Assembly: GCF_964355755.1 (NCBI RefSeq)
Contig: NC_092680.1
Span: forward strand, 16,407,001 to 16,471,000
Direction: 5' to 3'
DNA from: Antedon mediterranea
Taxonomy: Eukaryota > Echinodermata > Crinoidea > Comatulida > Antedonidae
DNA: 64,000 nt
Every line of letters begins with the position of its first letter. The stretch's first letter is position 1. The notes under the pieces were generated by a model. The model was not told where the DNA came from, did no database searches, and saw only the letters and a program-made list of their open reading frames with translations. Shown piece by piece: positions 24,271-36,200 of this stretch. Position numbers and translations under genes: made by a program.

Positions 24271-26700
24271 TTATACGAATCGAAACCAGAAGAAATGTTT
24301 TCATTATTAGTAGTGTAAAAGTGTATAAAATAGAAAAAAATATTTTTTTCCTTCTTTCCTTACTATTATAATAAAAATGCAATGGTTATAGGAGTGAGAT
24401 ATACGATGTATAGAAAGTTATTTAATGTCAGTTGAATTGTATTTTAAAATTACATTAATCACTGTAAGCACTGTAAACTAACATTTTATTGCTAAAGAAA
24501 TAAAAGTGGGTCGAACCTACATCAGACAAAATTTTTTTTATTTGTATATGTGTTTATATCTAACCCACACTCACAGTAAAACATTTGCGATTTAATGTTA
24601 TAGTCGATTGAAATAGCAAAGTACATATAACGATACACCACTACAACGTTTATTTTTTATAATTATTAATTAATAAAAGCGTTGAGAAACAACTGTTTAT
24701 TTGTATATTAAGATAAGATAGCTTTGATTCCTGGCAAAAAAAAAAGATATTAGCTTTGAAGGTTTCTATAAGTATTTTGACGGCGCCAACGATTACAATT
24801 TTTATCTATATGTACTTTGGATGTACCGTTAAGGAGATGCGAAGCTTCAAAATGGTACAGTAAATATCAGCCATTTTTAAATTAGGCTAATTAACCCCTT
24901 CTTGATGTCCCATTTTGGTAAATTTTGGATATGATGTTCATTTCAACAGGAAAATGTTTCTACATTTTTTAGCATAGGATAATTTCATTTAAGCAGTTAT
25001 AACATAATATATGACGTCACAACTACCTATGACGTCATAGGTACGTATGATAATTAAAATATCCTACACATTTATAACTACTCGTAATGCACTTACAGTA
25101 GGTGGTCTATAAGTTAAACCGTTAAGGAGATACTATACAAGGCTTCAAAATGGTAAATAGCGGCCATATTTAATTTATGCTAATTAACCCACTTCCCGAT
25201 GTCCGATGTTGGTAAACTTTGGATATGATGTTAATTTGGACCATATCAACCAGACAAAATAAAAAGAAATTCTGTTGCAATTTGTTCTAGGTGCAACCAT
25301 ACTTTTACTGGACTATGGTATAAAAACCATTTTTAACTTGCTATGTTAATTAAAAGTCAAGTTATAAGCCAAAATACGTTTAAAATGATGACAGCCATCT
25401 TGGATTGCAATACGACGGCCGAAAAAAAATATTTAGAACTTTAATAACAATATATTTTGAATCCTCAGTATCACAAATATAGGTATAGAAACCATTTTTA
25501 ACTTGCTATGTCACTTAAAAGTCACGTTATAAGCTAAAATACGTTTAAAATGGCGGCCATCTTGCATTTCAACATGGCGGCTGAAATAGAATATTTACAA
25601 CTTTAATAACAATATGTTTGGAATCCTCAGTATCACAAACATGGGTATAGACACCATTTTTAACTTGCTACGTCACTTAAAAGTCAAGTTATAAGCCAAA
25701 ATAAGTCTGAAATGGCGGCCATTTTGTTTTTCATATTTTAAGGGTGAAGATCTAAAAATTGAGCTGGGTAAACAGCAGATTTGAATTCAGCACCCCAAAA
25801 TTAACCTAAAACACATATTTTTTCGCTTTTAACAGGAAATGCCTACAGAATCTTATTAGAGTGGAAATAATACTATCTGGACTAGTCTAGTAGAGCCTAC
25901 TCACAGTCAAAGTAATATAGTTCATTTGTATATATTTTTATTTTATATCTAACAGAGTACCCACACTCACAGTAAGACATTTTTCGATTCAAATGGCGAC
26001 TAAAAATGGTTAATACGTATACAGTATTGTCAACGTATTGTAATACAGTACTATATCTAAAGCGAGCGAAGCGAGCTCACCCTCTAGTAATTATAATTAT
26101 ACGAGATTGGCCTGTTAGGTTAAAAATTCAATAACAAATAAAATCAAAAACAAATATTAAATACATTTTTTTTTCTATGAAATATGTGGTCAAAGTGAAT
26201 AATTATTATGTGATATCTATTATGGCATATTCAACAACAAAAATGTTTCAAATTATGTTTTCAGGTGGACAATATGCCTTTAATTTTGACTTAAGCCACA
26301 ACCCACCCTTCACCCACTGATGAGTGTATACAGATATGGCGTTATTAACAAGCAGGGCAATTTCGAGAATTATTTGGGGACTTTCCAGTCCCGAATTCCA
26401 AACCTTATCTAATCCAGATTAATTCTAAAGTAAACGTGTATTGTATAGAAGGCATGATAGAATAATGTTAGTGGTTGATAAGATTATGTAGTAGGCCTAA
26501 TGTGATAGTACTGTTTTATCGTTTTTCCATAATAGTTTCAAACTGCAAAACATTATAACTGTAGCAACTAATGAAGAGAGTACAGTATATTGTCTGATAA
26601 TATCAGTCCTTGCATTATTTTAATTTTGGATTGAGAACGTTTCACATGTTGTAGGCCTAATTATTGTCAGTGATTGTTAGTGTTTGTTATCATTTCAACA
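24271..26700. other. Intergenic region with tandem repeats, upstream of the lectin/FN3 gene
   Basis: No coding exon was recognised. Tandem repeats fill about 24780-25740. Candidate AATAAA signals lie near 24381 and 24499. The promoter of the downstream gene should lie in roughly 26100-26700; no motif there is convincing. TAGGCCTA occurs twice just upstream of the gene (about 26493 and 26652). Confidence 0.5.
24780..25740. repeat. Tandem repeats with periods of about 294 and 164 bp
   Basis: Two copies of a unit starting CCGTTAAGGAGAT lie at about 24826 and 25120 and share GCTAATTAACCC and TTTGGATATGATGTT. They are followed by three copies of a 164-bp unit (TTTTTAACTTGCTA at about 25330, 25494, 25657) with AAAATGGCGGCCATCTTG. 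The joint at 25285-25318 (GCAATTTGTTCTAGGTGCAA, then TTACTGGACTATGG) resembles the ends of the transposon at 15398-19323. Confidence 0.8.
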
Positions 26701-29700
26701 ATGGCATCAAAGATACGGTTGCTTGTTTTATTATTAACCACATACATATTTGTTGAAGTTGGTGAGTTTATTTATGAATTTTATCAAAGTTTTATAACAA
26801 GGCAAATGTACCCGTCTGCGACTTACAGTTTAAACACTATACTCATTGCTGTTGCACTCTGTGTGACATTTCTTTATTTTGTCGGCTATAGACTATATCA
26901 CTATACCAGGATTAGATAATTATATATTTCCTAGTGTTATTGTTTTTGAAAGAGATTAGAGTTACCCTCCCTTTCTAATAATGAAATATACACCTCTGAC
27001 TTAAGTTGACGTATTTATTTGAATAAGAAAGTTGTATGTTTAATTAAATTATTTTTTAGTTGAAATATGCTATAAAAGAAAAAATTGACAACAAATTATT
27101 TATAGACTTTGTTTTTAAGAGAAAAGAAAAAGTAGATTTATATTTATTACATTATGAAATTATTTATATTTTGTTCTTAAGAGAAATGTATATTGTGTAT
27201 TACTATTAATAAGAAAGTGTTATTATTTTAAGCTATTTTTTAAATTGAAATATGATTTTTAATAAAACTAAACCCGATACATGATAGTACATGATTTTAT
27301 GGTTATTGATAAGCATTAATTTGTAAAAGAAAACATTGAACTACAGAAAGACCTAGTACAGCATTATACACAAATCAGTCCTTTAATCAAAATTTGAACT
27401 AAAAACATAAGTAATGCTGTTTTATGGTTAGTGGCTATTGTTAACATTTTTTAAAATGTTAACAATAGCCACTAACCATAAAACAATGACATCGACGCTA
27501 CAGTGGCTTCTTGTATGTATACCCGCATGCAAGTATGTGGAATTGGTGAATGTATATGTATCATCATTCGTGAATTCTTATAACTTCATGTTGGTTGCCC
27601 ATGTTGTTGTTTTGTTGGTTCTGTCAATTTTTCTAATTCTTTAGATTGTATGTCTATGTGCCCATTTGGCTGGAGTGGTTATCGAGCACATTGCTATAAA
27701 GGATTTGCGTCGCTTGTACATGGGTCTTCAGCTCAAGGCAGCTGCGTTCAATGGGGGTCTAACGTCAATCTTGCTTCCATACACTCACAAGAAGAAAACG
27801 TAAATATATGCGCTTAAATTATAATAAAAAATAAATAATGTTAATAATAATTAATATGAAGATGACAACGACGATAATGATGATGAAGATGATGACTATG
27901 ATTACTAAGCTTATGCGTTTTTGATAGCCTATATAGAAAGTTTATTTAAGTTTTATAGACTCTTGCAATACTCAGGTGCCTTCATTTTGTTAGGAGTCCC
28001 TTTTGTTATAGTCTAGTGCAGCAGGCAGACAGGAACAAACGGGCCGATAGTGAACACACCAAAGCTAGAACGTAGGCTGTAGTATTATATAGCATATATT
28101 ATTTGTTTAAAGGAAAGAAGCTCAACCTTATGGTGAGTCATTATGATTGTTGTTCTTATATTCTGAATGTTATAGCTTCAGAATTGTTTTACTTGTTGTT
28201 CAGTAGACTTTGGTACAGGTTAAAATAGGTACGCCTATGATTACTAGCTTAACAAATGTTTAGCATCTTGAGTTTAAGACAATATTTATTTGGGTGTCTA
28301 GAAAACTCAGATATCGGACTTTTCTAGATCTAGATTACTGTAATTTGTTTTTATTAGTCTTTTATCACAGATTTAATTCCCGGCGATTCATGGATTGGTT
28401 TCTATTTGTATGCTACACCATATTCTTATTATGGTTGGTACGATGGAACACCTGTCAGCGTAAAGTGAGTTTTATGTTTCCTTGTTTTTTTTTCCTTCTA
28501 TATTTCACCCACATGCAGTATTATAATACGCTTGTTTTAAAGTTGAAATCCAGACATAGTACATTTCTAGAAAGTAAATAAACTCGGCCAGTAGGACAAT
28601 TACCCTTCTGATCTAAAAAATGAATATATCTTAGAAGGGTGTAAAATTCTACTGATAAAAATGATCAACTGTCAATCCGGATAGATTGCCGCTTTACCTG
28701 CAATGGCCTCGTATATTAAAAAGTCGCTTCGGGAAACTAAAGTCCTTCTTCGGGGATAAAAAATGCGATATGTGTTACATTATATAACCAAATATCATAC
28801 TAACGATACAAAATGCAGCCTATAATAAATGTAATAATAATATTATCTTTGAATGTTTGTCCTAATTACAATGAACAACACAAAATGCAGCACGTGAATA
28901 CATAAAAAATTGCCTTTCCAAAGCAATCAAGATATAAACAAAAACAATGAAATGTACTAAGTAAGTGTGTAAAGGGACGATTTAGTATTAGAAGTACAGA
29001 AATATAATTAGAAAGCTAAACAAAATGAAATATAGTAGGTTTTCAGAAATTGTAAAACAATAGTGACAAAATATGGAACACCATAACACTCAAAGTGGTC
29101 TCTGACGTGGTGAACAAATATGGCACAAAATGACATGTCAATTATTTGCAAATGAAATATTTTTGTATGCATACTTTATGATGCAAAACACTAATATAAA
29201 TCTTGATGAAGTATCTTCTCAATTAAGAATTAGTTAAAGTGGTGTAATAATGCAAATAAAATATCTATAAACCCATCCAAAAGAATTTCGTCGATTACAT
29301 TTAATATAGAAAACAGTTACAACTATCCTAGTTGACAATTTTATTTATTTTATTTTCAATCTTTCTACATAGCAAAAAAACAAACATATAAATATAACAG
29401 GGGAGTAACGGAAAAGCAAAAGTATAAAACTGTCATCTTGTGATGTGCTTGACCAGCCCCTGTCAACTTGAACGATACAATAAAACCGAAATTTAACAAA
29501 TTTAGAAAAATACATAGAAAAATATGGTATAATAAAATGTTAACAAAAGTGTTATAAAAATGCAATTGCTATCTGAACAATAAGCACATTATTATTACAT
29601 CTTATTTATTGGCCTAACTATGAATAAAAATATGACATGGAAAAGCCACATTGACAAAATTAGAACCACTATCAAAAGGAAAATTAGAATTATTTTTTTA

Positions 29701-30214
29701 ATTAAGATACTTACTTCTCTCACAGAATATTCGTTTATTGTTATATGAATATTTTAATACAACCACATCATGTATGTATTCTTGTTTTTTTTTGTTCTTT
29801 TCGTTATTCTCTTTCTTTTTTCTTGTTATATTTGTTTTTGTGTTTCTTGTTATCATTATAAATATTAAATTGTTACTTTTTTCAAAATTGTTATTGTCGC
29901 CCCACCACTGCATATTTTTTCTTAAAGACGTTCTCTGAAAATCTGAGAGATTGCAAGATTTCTAAATATTCGTTTTCTATATACAATATTCATAGTGTGC
30001 TACTACCTAAAGTGGGCCCTTGTCATATATCTGATTTTTAGACCTCTACATAATATGTTCTTAACTTATTTTTACAGATATTTTTGTCCATGGTTTCCTG
30101 GTCATCCAGTTATACGTTACCATTATTACTATACATTTATATCGAAAATTGACTATTGTTGGTGGGATTCTTATTGGTATGATCCAGCAGCTTATTATGT
30201 ATGTAAAACTCCTT
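26701..30214 (+). CDS. Part of giant gene: signal peptide and C-type lectin domain (exons 1-4)
   Basis: Exons: 26701-26761, 27645-27799, 28358-28464, 30078-30214. The ATG has a good context (CAACAATGGCA). Exon 1 gives MASKIRLLVLLLTTYIFVEV, a clear signal peptide ending at the first intron. The lectin fold begins DCMSMCPFGWSGYRAHCY and continues VNLASIHSQEENSFITDL, WIGFYLYA, GWYDGTPVSV and ends YYVCKTP. These are the conserved W-I-G core, the N-terminal long-form cysteine pair and the last Cys. The usual calcium/sugar triplets (EPN or QPD, then WND) are not visible; WWDSYWYDP occupies the WND region after an aromatic, His-rich insert (RYHYYYTF). Classical calcium-dependent sugar binding is therefore doubtful. 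The acceptor of exon 3 is the AG at 28356-28357, because the nearer AG at 28369-28370 would give a stop. Confidence 0.88.
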
Positions 30215-33200
30215 GTAAGTATCCACATTATGTGATATTACACCTCTCTGACGTAATTGAGAACACAAAAAATCGTCCGATTGCTGGTGTTGGTGTCACA
30301 CACCAATCGCATTTTGCACGGTTGGCATCTCATACACTTCACCCATTTCCAAATCATCGCCAGCCGCACACTTGTGCTCAGGTTCTTAAAGTTTGATTAT
30401 TATTTTCCACCAACCCTCCCACTTTATTTGTATTTTGTTTTGTTATGTTGGATTCCTTTTCCCGGCTTTTGTAACATTCCAGTACCATGACCTTCTCATC
30501 AAAATTAATGTCTCTCATTGTTGTGCTATGTCAACATAATGTCAATGACGGCGAAATGTCCCCAATAATGGGGATAGCAAACAAGTAACAAGTAAGTAAG
30601 TACGGCATGTTATCTTAATCACTTATTGCAATAGGTTATTTTCTATTTTTGCTTTGATCCGTGCTCACGGGACTTTTTTAGAATAGTTTTTTTATCCAAA
30701 CCATTATCTTCTATATTTTTGTTTCCCTCTCTGTCATAGAGTAAGCCTGACTGCAAAATATACAGTATTCAAAAGCAATTCTTTTCAATTTTGCAATTTA
30801 TCTTAAAAGTTTATTAAAAAAATCAACAACCTTTTAGTTAGTTAATTGTAATTCAATCTGCTGATTGTTAAATGCTCTATATAATTTCGAAAATATTAAG
30901 TTCAATAAACCAAACATTTCGCTTCATATTCCTAACGGCTGATTTATAACGTACAGATTGCAACGTTGAAAACTGTGCATCTCTTTCATTTGTGTTGAAA
31001 CCTCGTAGTTGTGCGTGCTCTACATGTACCAGTCAGCATTATTTGGCTTCATCAACCTCATGTCGCCGTAAGTATTAACATAGAGCAGTGGAACCATAAA
31101 CTGTCAACACTCCATGAATTTACCATTGATTGAAATTCGCCTATGGTAAAATAGTACTCTTTCTATTTATTTAGTATAGAGAGCCTATACTAAAAATAGG
31201 ATCCAAAATCATTGAACATCATAATAGACTCGAACAGAATGGGCATGTACAAAAGAAAATAGTGTACTATATTCCTTTGAACAATCCATTTAATCTCTGT
31301 TAAACAATTTCTTTAAACTCTATTTTGAGTTGACCATTAACATCATCTTTGGAAAAATAAAGGATAATCATGATTAAAACAATTATTTAGTGTTAAAGGA
31401 AATTTGAATTGTTTAGCATATCACCACAAAATGATATTATTATATAGATGGTTGAACTCACATGTAAAACAGTTGATTGGTTTATTTGGGAGGCGACGAA
31501 GAAACTAATGCCCTTGGAGTTTGCAAAGTAAAGACTGCAAAGTCTGTCTCACCAAAAATTCTACAAAAATTTATATTACCCTCAACTTAGAGAGATTATG
31601 AAAAACACAAATGAGAAGGGTACCGGTCATACTCACCGACTTTTCAGGGAATCGGAGTTTTCGTCTGCAACTAGTAGCAGTAGCAAGCACAAGTTACAAA
31701 AAAGAAGAAAGAATCGGTTGAATGAAAATCCTGAATTGTGTTCATGAATTTTATTTATTTATTTTTTTACAACAGTTTGTACTGCTATACCTAACTGTGA
31801 TCTAAGAAGCTGCACAACATCAACTGATCAGCAATGTATGACATGCAATGGAGACTATGGGGCGTTAACAGGTCAAGCGTACCTCAATAAAGGACCGATC
31901 TGTGAAGGTAATTACTAGGCACAATGTTTGGAGTGACACAAACAGCAAACGTTCATAAGCTGAGTTTTACATTCTGACAGAGTTGTTTGTTTTCTTGAGT
32001 GTACAATGTATTCATTAAAAAACACAATCATGTTACAATCAGCAAATTATTTTATTATAGAGAATTGTTCTTGGAGAACCAGTAGTACAATTTGCTATCC
32101 GGGAACGTGTTCAGATGGCAGTGACAGTTGTGCGTGCACAACTGGTTTTACTGGAACTGACTGCAGAACAAGTGGGTAGATTAATAAACAATTGAAATTT
32201 TGATTTATATTATAGGCCTAATCTTGATTGAAAAAAATCATTGTTTCATCGTCAAATTTCTTCCTATCAAATTTAAAACTTTTATTGAGAAGAATTACTG
32301 TTTGCATAAATTGAACATCATAGAGAGCTACTTTTGGTATCATTCCATGTAAATCTATTAGTATTAACAGAAGTACACTAGTGACTTTTTAAGCATTGTC
32401 TCGTTTAAAATAAACGTTATTGTGTCGTCGAAACTGTATTAGGGAACTTTCGCATAGGGACCTTAAACGAAGAGGAAGGTTATTTCGAGACACAAGCGAT
32501 AGCGGTCAGGCCCATCCTGAATTATTATGACCTGCTAAATAACGTACACGATGTGGATAAATTATAATCTTGTTATGAATTATCGTATATTTTGTATATG
32601 TCTAGAACATTACACTTGTGATACTATACTGTACACAGACATTATAAACCAATAAAAAACTATATATAGAAAGCAAATTTTTATTTTCTCCAACAGTGAC
32701 ATCAGATCAAGCCCCCAGTATGGATTACTGCCTTACAAAGCTTCACAATACCTCTGGTGGTACTCTAGAACTCCAATGTGTAGATTCTGGACATATTTAT
32801 TACGTACGTCGTCAGATAACGTTAAAGAATATAGAAAATGACTGGAGAAGCTCTTATATTCAACCAAATGAACCTTTGCCGCCATATATATCAGGTTTTG
32901 CTCTAGGAATGATACGAGGTGTCACCATAGCAACCCTCTATAATAAAGGTAAATATACTTACACAGGCGTTAGTCTAATAACAATTCACATGTCCATGCT
33001 TCTTTTTAGAAAACCGCCTCTTACTTTCTCATCTCATGTCCTATCAATAAATGCCAGTGCTTAAAATACATTTTTTTTAAATTTTTATTGTATATTTTAG
33101 TAATATATAAAAATGCTGTAGATTTACATTTTCTCGCCCACTTCTCACTAACCTATCTTTGTAGAAAAGGCCTCGCGCGTTCAGTAGGAGTATTCGTATT

Positions 33201-36200
33201 AGACTAATTAGCACTACACATACCAGCCGTGTACTGTATCTCAAACAAGAGAAAAGTACATTGGTACATACTATGGTGTTTAACAACTTCATAAAATAAT
33301 TATTATATGTTTCATAATGTTTCAATTTCAACAATGCCACTGTTTTTTAAAAATCTTTATTAACCTAAACAAAACATTAACTAACTAAATTGATTATAGA
33401 TAGGACAAAGTCGAAAGAGGTCGCTAGAATTCCATGCAGTGATACAGCCCATCAAACTTCTCCACGTCAAAGTTTGTATCATTGCGTTGGAGTAGAAACT
33501 TTGGATTTGTCAGGTTGGATATTAGAAACTGGTGACAGGTATCGTACATTAAGTATTATTTAATTCAAAATGTAAAAATACTAATATTTAGTTTGTTGTA
33601 GCTTTTTCAAATCTTTTTGAAATCAAATGTGTGTATTAATTTCTTGTGGAGGACAAGATTGGAAATAAGTTGACTTTTTGCACCGTTACATTTTGTGTTT
33701 TATAATCCTTGAAATTCAATTTGTAAATAAGAATTTCAAATTAATTGAAATTTAATAAAATAGTTACCACTTACCGTATACGTAGGTAGTCCTGCCAATG
33801 TGTTTGTTATTTGCATTTTCAGAATAACTGTTGATGTTGAAGTTGAAAATGGTGGATATGTAACGGTTGAAGATCGGGACACAAGCACGCAGTCTAACCG
33901 TTACTACAGTGGTCGTATTCTGGAAAGACAGAACAGTTACGTATTTGACTTTGTTGATCCAGGTCATTGCGCAGTGACGTCGTCTTGCTCTCTTCAATTA
34001 TTGGATTGTGGGAACGACGTCACAAAACAGGTAGATTTCTTAAATAAAAATATCAATCTTTATGTTTTATTTAAACTACACTGTAGTTCACCTCTTTCTT
34101 ACATCCATTGTTCAGTTGAAATTGTATTTCTTTCAAGTAAAAAGTATAAGTCTAGGATAAGTTACTTGTTAATTCTACAGGGAAACATCTCTGTAAGTTG
34201 GTCTGGATGGACTGATCCTGATTCTGGTATAGAAAGATTTCAGTACGAAATCAGACCAATGTCATTGCAGTCCGACGGTAAACTAGAAGAGATTATGACA
34301 GGGGACCCGCTTGCAACTGGCGATAGCAATGGAGGAAATAACGTTGTGCTACCTCTCCCAGGCAATTTAATTTGTCATCACCAATGCATTATAGTTGAAC
34401 ATTAATTGAATTTTATCGCCATGATTCAATAACATTTTCAAATTCAGAGTAGGTCTACCTTTGTAATACACTTTGCAACAAAGCTGAATTGATACTAATA
34501 AAGTGGGTCTAGGACAACTATCCCCTGGACAACTACCACCCGGACAGTAACCCCCCTGGACAATCGCCCTCCTAGGACAACTACCCCCCGGACAACTACC
34601 CTCTTAGGACAACTACCCCCTAGGACAATTACCCTCTAGGACAACTACCCCCTAGGACAACTACCCTCTGGGACAACTACAACTAGAAAAATTACACCCT
34701 AGGAAAACTACCCTATAGCTACCCATTAGGAACAACTACCGCTTACGATTGGTAACCAAATTAACAAGCTGCTTCTTTTGGTGCTAATTGTATTGTAAAA
34801 TCAAATTGTGTGTAAAGAGGGGACTACGAGAGCGTTGTACCACACTATAAATTTAACAATATTTGAGGTGAAATTATTAAAATATCGACGTATTTACCTA
34901 ACATTTGTAGTATATTTTGTAATAACTGTAGTGATTTTTATTTTTTTTAAACTTCTAGGACAAACTATGAAAAACGATTTCCTCAATTGGCGCAGTTAGC
35001 TATGTTTTCAAAATAGGAAGACTAAGAAATGTATGAACTGTCAAACGGGAGAGAGAGAGATTAATTTTTAAATCGTCTAATGTAATCAATTGATTAATAG
35101 TGTAGGTTTTTTTTATATCTAAAGTAAAATTAGGAGGTTCTGTTCTGTAGAAAACGAATTGGAATAAAAGGAAATAAGTAGAAAAGTCATAAATATATCA
35201 TGGATATAATTATTCTTTAGGTTCTAAAAACGTTTATTGTCCTATTTTCTCAAGAGTGGAGAAAAAATGTAAAAACAAATCAATTTAAGTTCTTCTATGA
35301 AGAATTATTACTGGACTTGTAGTAGTAAACGTATAATGTCATTAAACAGCATAACATAAGCTCTTACGGTAAAACATTTGTTTTGAAAAAGAAAAGAGAG
35401 AACAAAATCGGGCAAATTTTATCGATAGTAAGGGGCTGCTCTCCAGTCCCACTATCTTACCACTTCCCTCTAGTCTGCTATGCCCCTAGGACAACTACCC
35501 CTTTAGAACAACAACACTCTCTGAACAACCACATCTTCACCTTAGATTATAATTACGATCTTGTGTAAAACTGACTGAACTTCAAAACATAGGGAGAGAA
35601 ATTGATCTTAAATGAAAGACTGTTGGATTGACTGGTGCCGCTACTGTAGGTAAACTGTATGTTCCTAGATTTATATACGGCATATTCATGTCACACAAGA
35701 ATGAAATAAGCCACCCCTTTATTTTTCAAGATTGAAATACGTTTTAATAATTTGATCAATTCTCGTTAAATGTAAAATACCTGCTGACGATACGCATATT
35801 AAAACATTTAAAAGCTTTCATATAAGATCAATCACTCTCCTATGTTTTGAAGTTCAGTAAGTTTTACAAGATCGTAATTATAACCTAAGGTGTAGGTGTG
35901 TCACGCCCAGATTGAAGTTAACTATATGGCTACTGAAGAACGCAATTAAAAGTATGCAGATATATAATATTAGCAACTGAATGTCTTTATTTCCTTGTCC
36001 GCCGGTCACTTCTTCGTGGACTTGTTCACTAACAATTACATTCCCATTATACATAAACAATCATGTGTATACTCGGCTTGGTTTACGATTTACTACAAAT
36101 GGTGGTCAGACAGTTACGTATTGGTACCAACTTCAGCCCATGATATAGGTGTGGTTGTTCAGAGGGTGTTGTTTGAATAGAGGGTATAGTTGTCCTAGAG

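Noticed and set aside
26674-26919. 81-codon hydrophobic protein with two membrane segments
   Set aside because: The first part is the signal-peptide exon of the giant gene; a strong GTGAGT donor at 26762 shows the second hydrophobic stretch is intron.
29995-30396. Open frame of 133 codons
   Set aside because: Only 30078-30214 is a real exon (exon 4, lectin domain end); the rest is intron read-through on both sides.
35383-35568. 61-codon frame inside intron 11
   Set aside because: It runs through minisatellite and hairpin sequence of the foldback element.
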